In this document: piece after piece, positions 6,756-6,970 of the stretch
Position numbering within the stretch: position 1 is the first letter of the stretch
How the letters are laid out: every line of letters begins with the position of its first letter
Assembly (NCBI GenBank): GCA_937868025.1
Contig: CALMLJ010000366.1
Span: 1 to 6,970 of the forward strand
Length of the DNA stretch: 6,970 bases
From: an uncultured Acidimicrobiaceae bacterium
Lineage (GTDB): Bacteria > Actinomycetota > Acidimicrobiia > Acidimicrobiales > Microtrichaceae
Direction of reading: 5' to 3'
Notes under the pieces: generated by a model
What the model was told of the DNA's origin: nothing
Databases searched by the model: none
The model's input: the letters and a program-made list of their open reading frames with translations, nothing else
Made by a program: the position numbers and the translations under genes

Positions 6756-6970
6756 CTATGTGGGCGGGCCGTGAGCGGTCCCCACCGGTGCGGCGATGAC
6801 GTAGTCGACGCATGCGAATGCGTCGTCGACGACTGGGCCGACGTCGGCCCAGTCGAGCCCTCCGAGCCCGCACCCGAGCTTCGGCACGACGAGGCTGACG
6901 TTGCGCCTGAACGCGTAGGCGGCGACTGCGTGGCAGCTCGATGCGACAAGGTCGAGGCTCGAAGGGTCGG
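6756..6970 (-). CDS. Macro-domain (ADP-ribose-binding/hydrolase-like) protein, C-terminal part
   Basis: This is the last 70 codons of a gene that begins beyond the window's right edge; it ends in TAG at 6758-6756. The visible part reads VSLVVPKLGCGLGGLDWADV followed by a predicted helix (GPVVDDAFACVD) and a final strand (YVIAAPVG). The P-K-x-G-C-G-L-G-G-L-D-W stretch matches the phosphate-binding loop of macro domains of the ALC1/TARG1-like group, where the loop is followed by a W-x-x-V helix. Family members bind ADP-ribose, and several remove ADP-ribose from proteins or nucleic acids. The N-terminal half with the other ligand-binding loop is missing, so activity cannot be judged. The protein ends soon after the fold, which suggests a small stand-alone domain. 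The next gene starts 5 nt after the stop. In a mobile element it could reverse host ADP-ribosylation or act as an antitoxin; both are inference. Confidence 0.72.
   Translation of the reverse strand, partial: DPSSLDLVASSCHAVAAYAFRRNVSLVVPKLGCGLGGLDWADVGPVVDDAFACVDYVIAAPVGTAHGPPT
6806..6825. repeat. 8-bp stem with 4-nt loop next to the palindrome
   Basis: The arms cgacgcat and atgcgtcg enclose gcga. The element lies 4 nt from the 26-bp palindrome, within the last 23 codons of the macro-domain gene. On the transcribed strand the two would form consecutive hairpins about 55-105 nt before the methylase-helicase start. No T-run follows, so it does not look like a standard intrinsic terminator. Confidence 0.6.
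6830..6855. repeat. 26-bp perfect palindrome inside the macro-domain gene
   Basis: The arm CGACTGGGCCGAC is followed directly by its exact reverse complement, with no spacer; the next base pair outward does not match. It lies in the codons for the L-D-W-A-D-V-G-P-V-V segment after the macro-domain phosphate loop, about 80 nt upstream of the methylase-helicase start. It could be a protein-binding site or an mRNA hairpin, or a by-product of codon choice. Confidence 0.8.

Noticed and set aside
6751..6873. N-terminal extension of the methylase-helicase to the ATG at 6873
   Set aside because: The 41 extra residues are Arg-rich and overlap the macro-domain coding sequence, which has a recognisable motif and its own stop at 6756.
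1..6970. CRISPR arrays, tRNA or rRNA genes, insertion-sequence ends, riboswitches, intrinsic terminators
   Set aside because: No regularly spaced repeats, tRNA- or rRNA-like stretches, transposase or stem plus T-run were seen; the sequence is almost entirely accounted for by the five genes.

Overview
The window is GC-rich and densely coding, and every supportable gene is on the minus strand, so the reading order runs from high to low coordinates. GC-rich composition, GC-rich codon use and the protein families suggest an actinomycete-like bacterium (Actinomycetota), or a plasmid, integrative element or phage of such a host. No rRNA, tRNA, integrase, relaxase or phage structural gene is present to settle the replicon type.

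Layout in transcription order: (1) 6970-6756, the C-terminal 70 residues of a macro-domain (ADP-ribose-binding/hydrolase type) protein, cut by the window edge. (2) 6750-2107, a 1547-residue fusion of an N6-adenine DNA methyltransferase-like domain with an SNF2/DEAH-type helicase, resembling the large methylase-helicase proteins of plasmids, integrative conjugative elements and phages, including phage P1 DarB. (3) 2076-616, an ArdC-like antirestriction protein with an ssDNA-binding domain and a zincin metallopeptidase domain, carrying extra zinc-binding Cys/His clusters at its N terminus. (4) 619-68, a very acidic 183-residue protein of unknown function. (5) 71-1, the first 23 codons of another gene cut by the window edge. 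Gaps are 5 and 30 nt and two junctions are ATGA overlaps, so the genes form one tightly packed, probably translationally coupled unit. No internal promoter or terminator is convincing, and no stretch over 300 nt lacks a gene.

Functionally the set looks like an anti-defence or establishment module of a mobile element: a modification/helicase protein, an ArdC-type protein that could protect incoming ssDNA, a possible ADP-ribosylation eraser, and an acidic protein. This role is inferred from family membership and neighbourhood. The least explained signal is a short N-terminal sequence, roughly M-x-x-N-x-R-x(3-7)-G-x(2)-GG-x-F-A, shared by the last three otherwise unrelated proteins. At two consecutive junctions it is also conserved at DNA level, together with the end of the preceding gene. 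It could be a portable N-terminal targeting or translocation tag.
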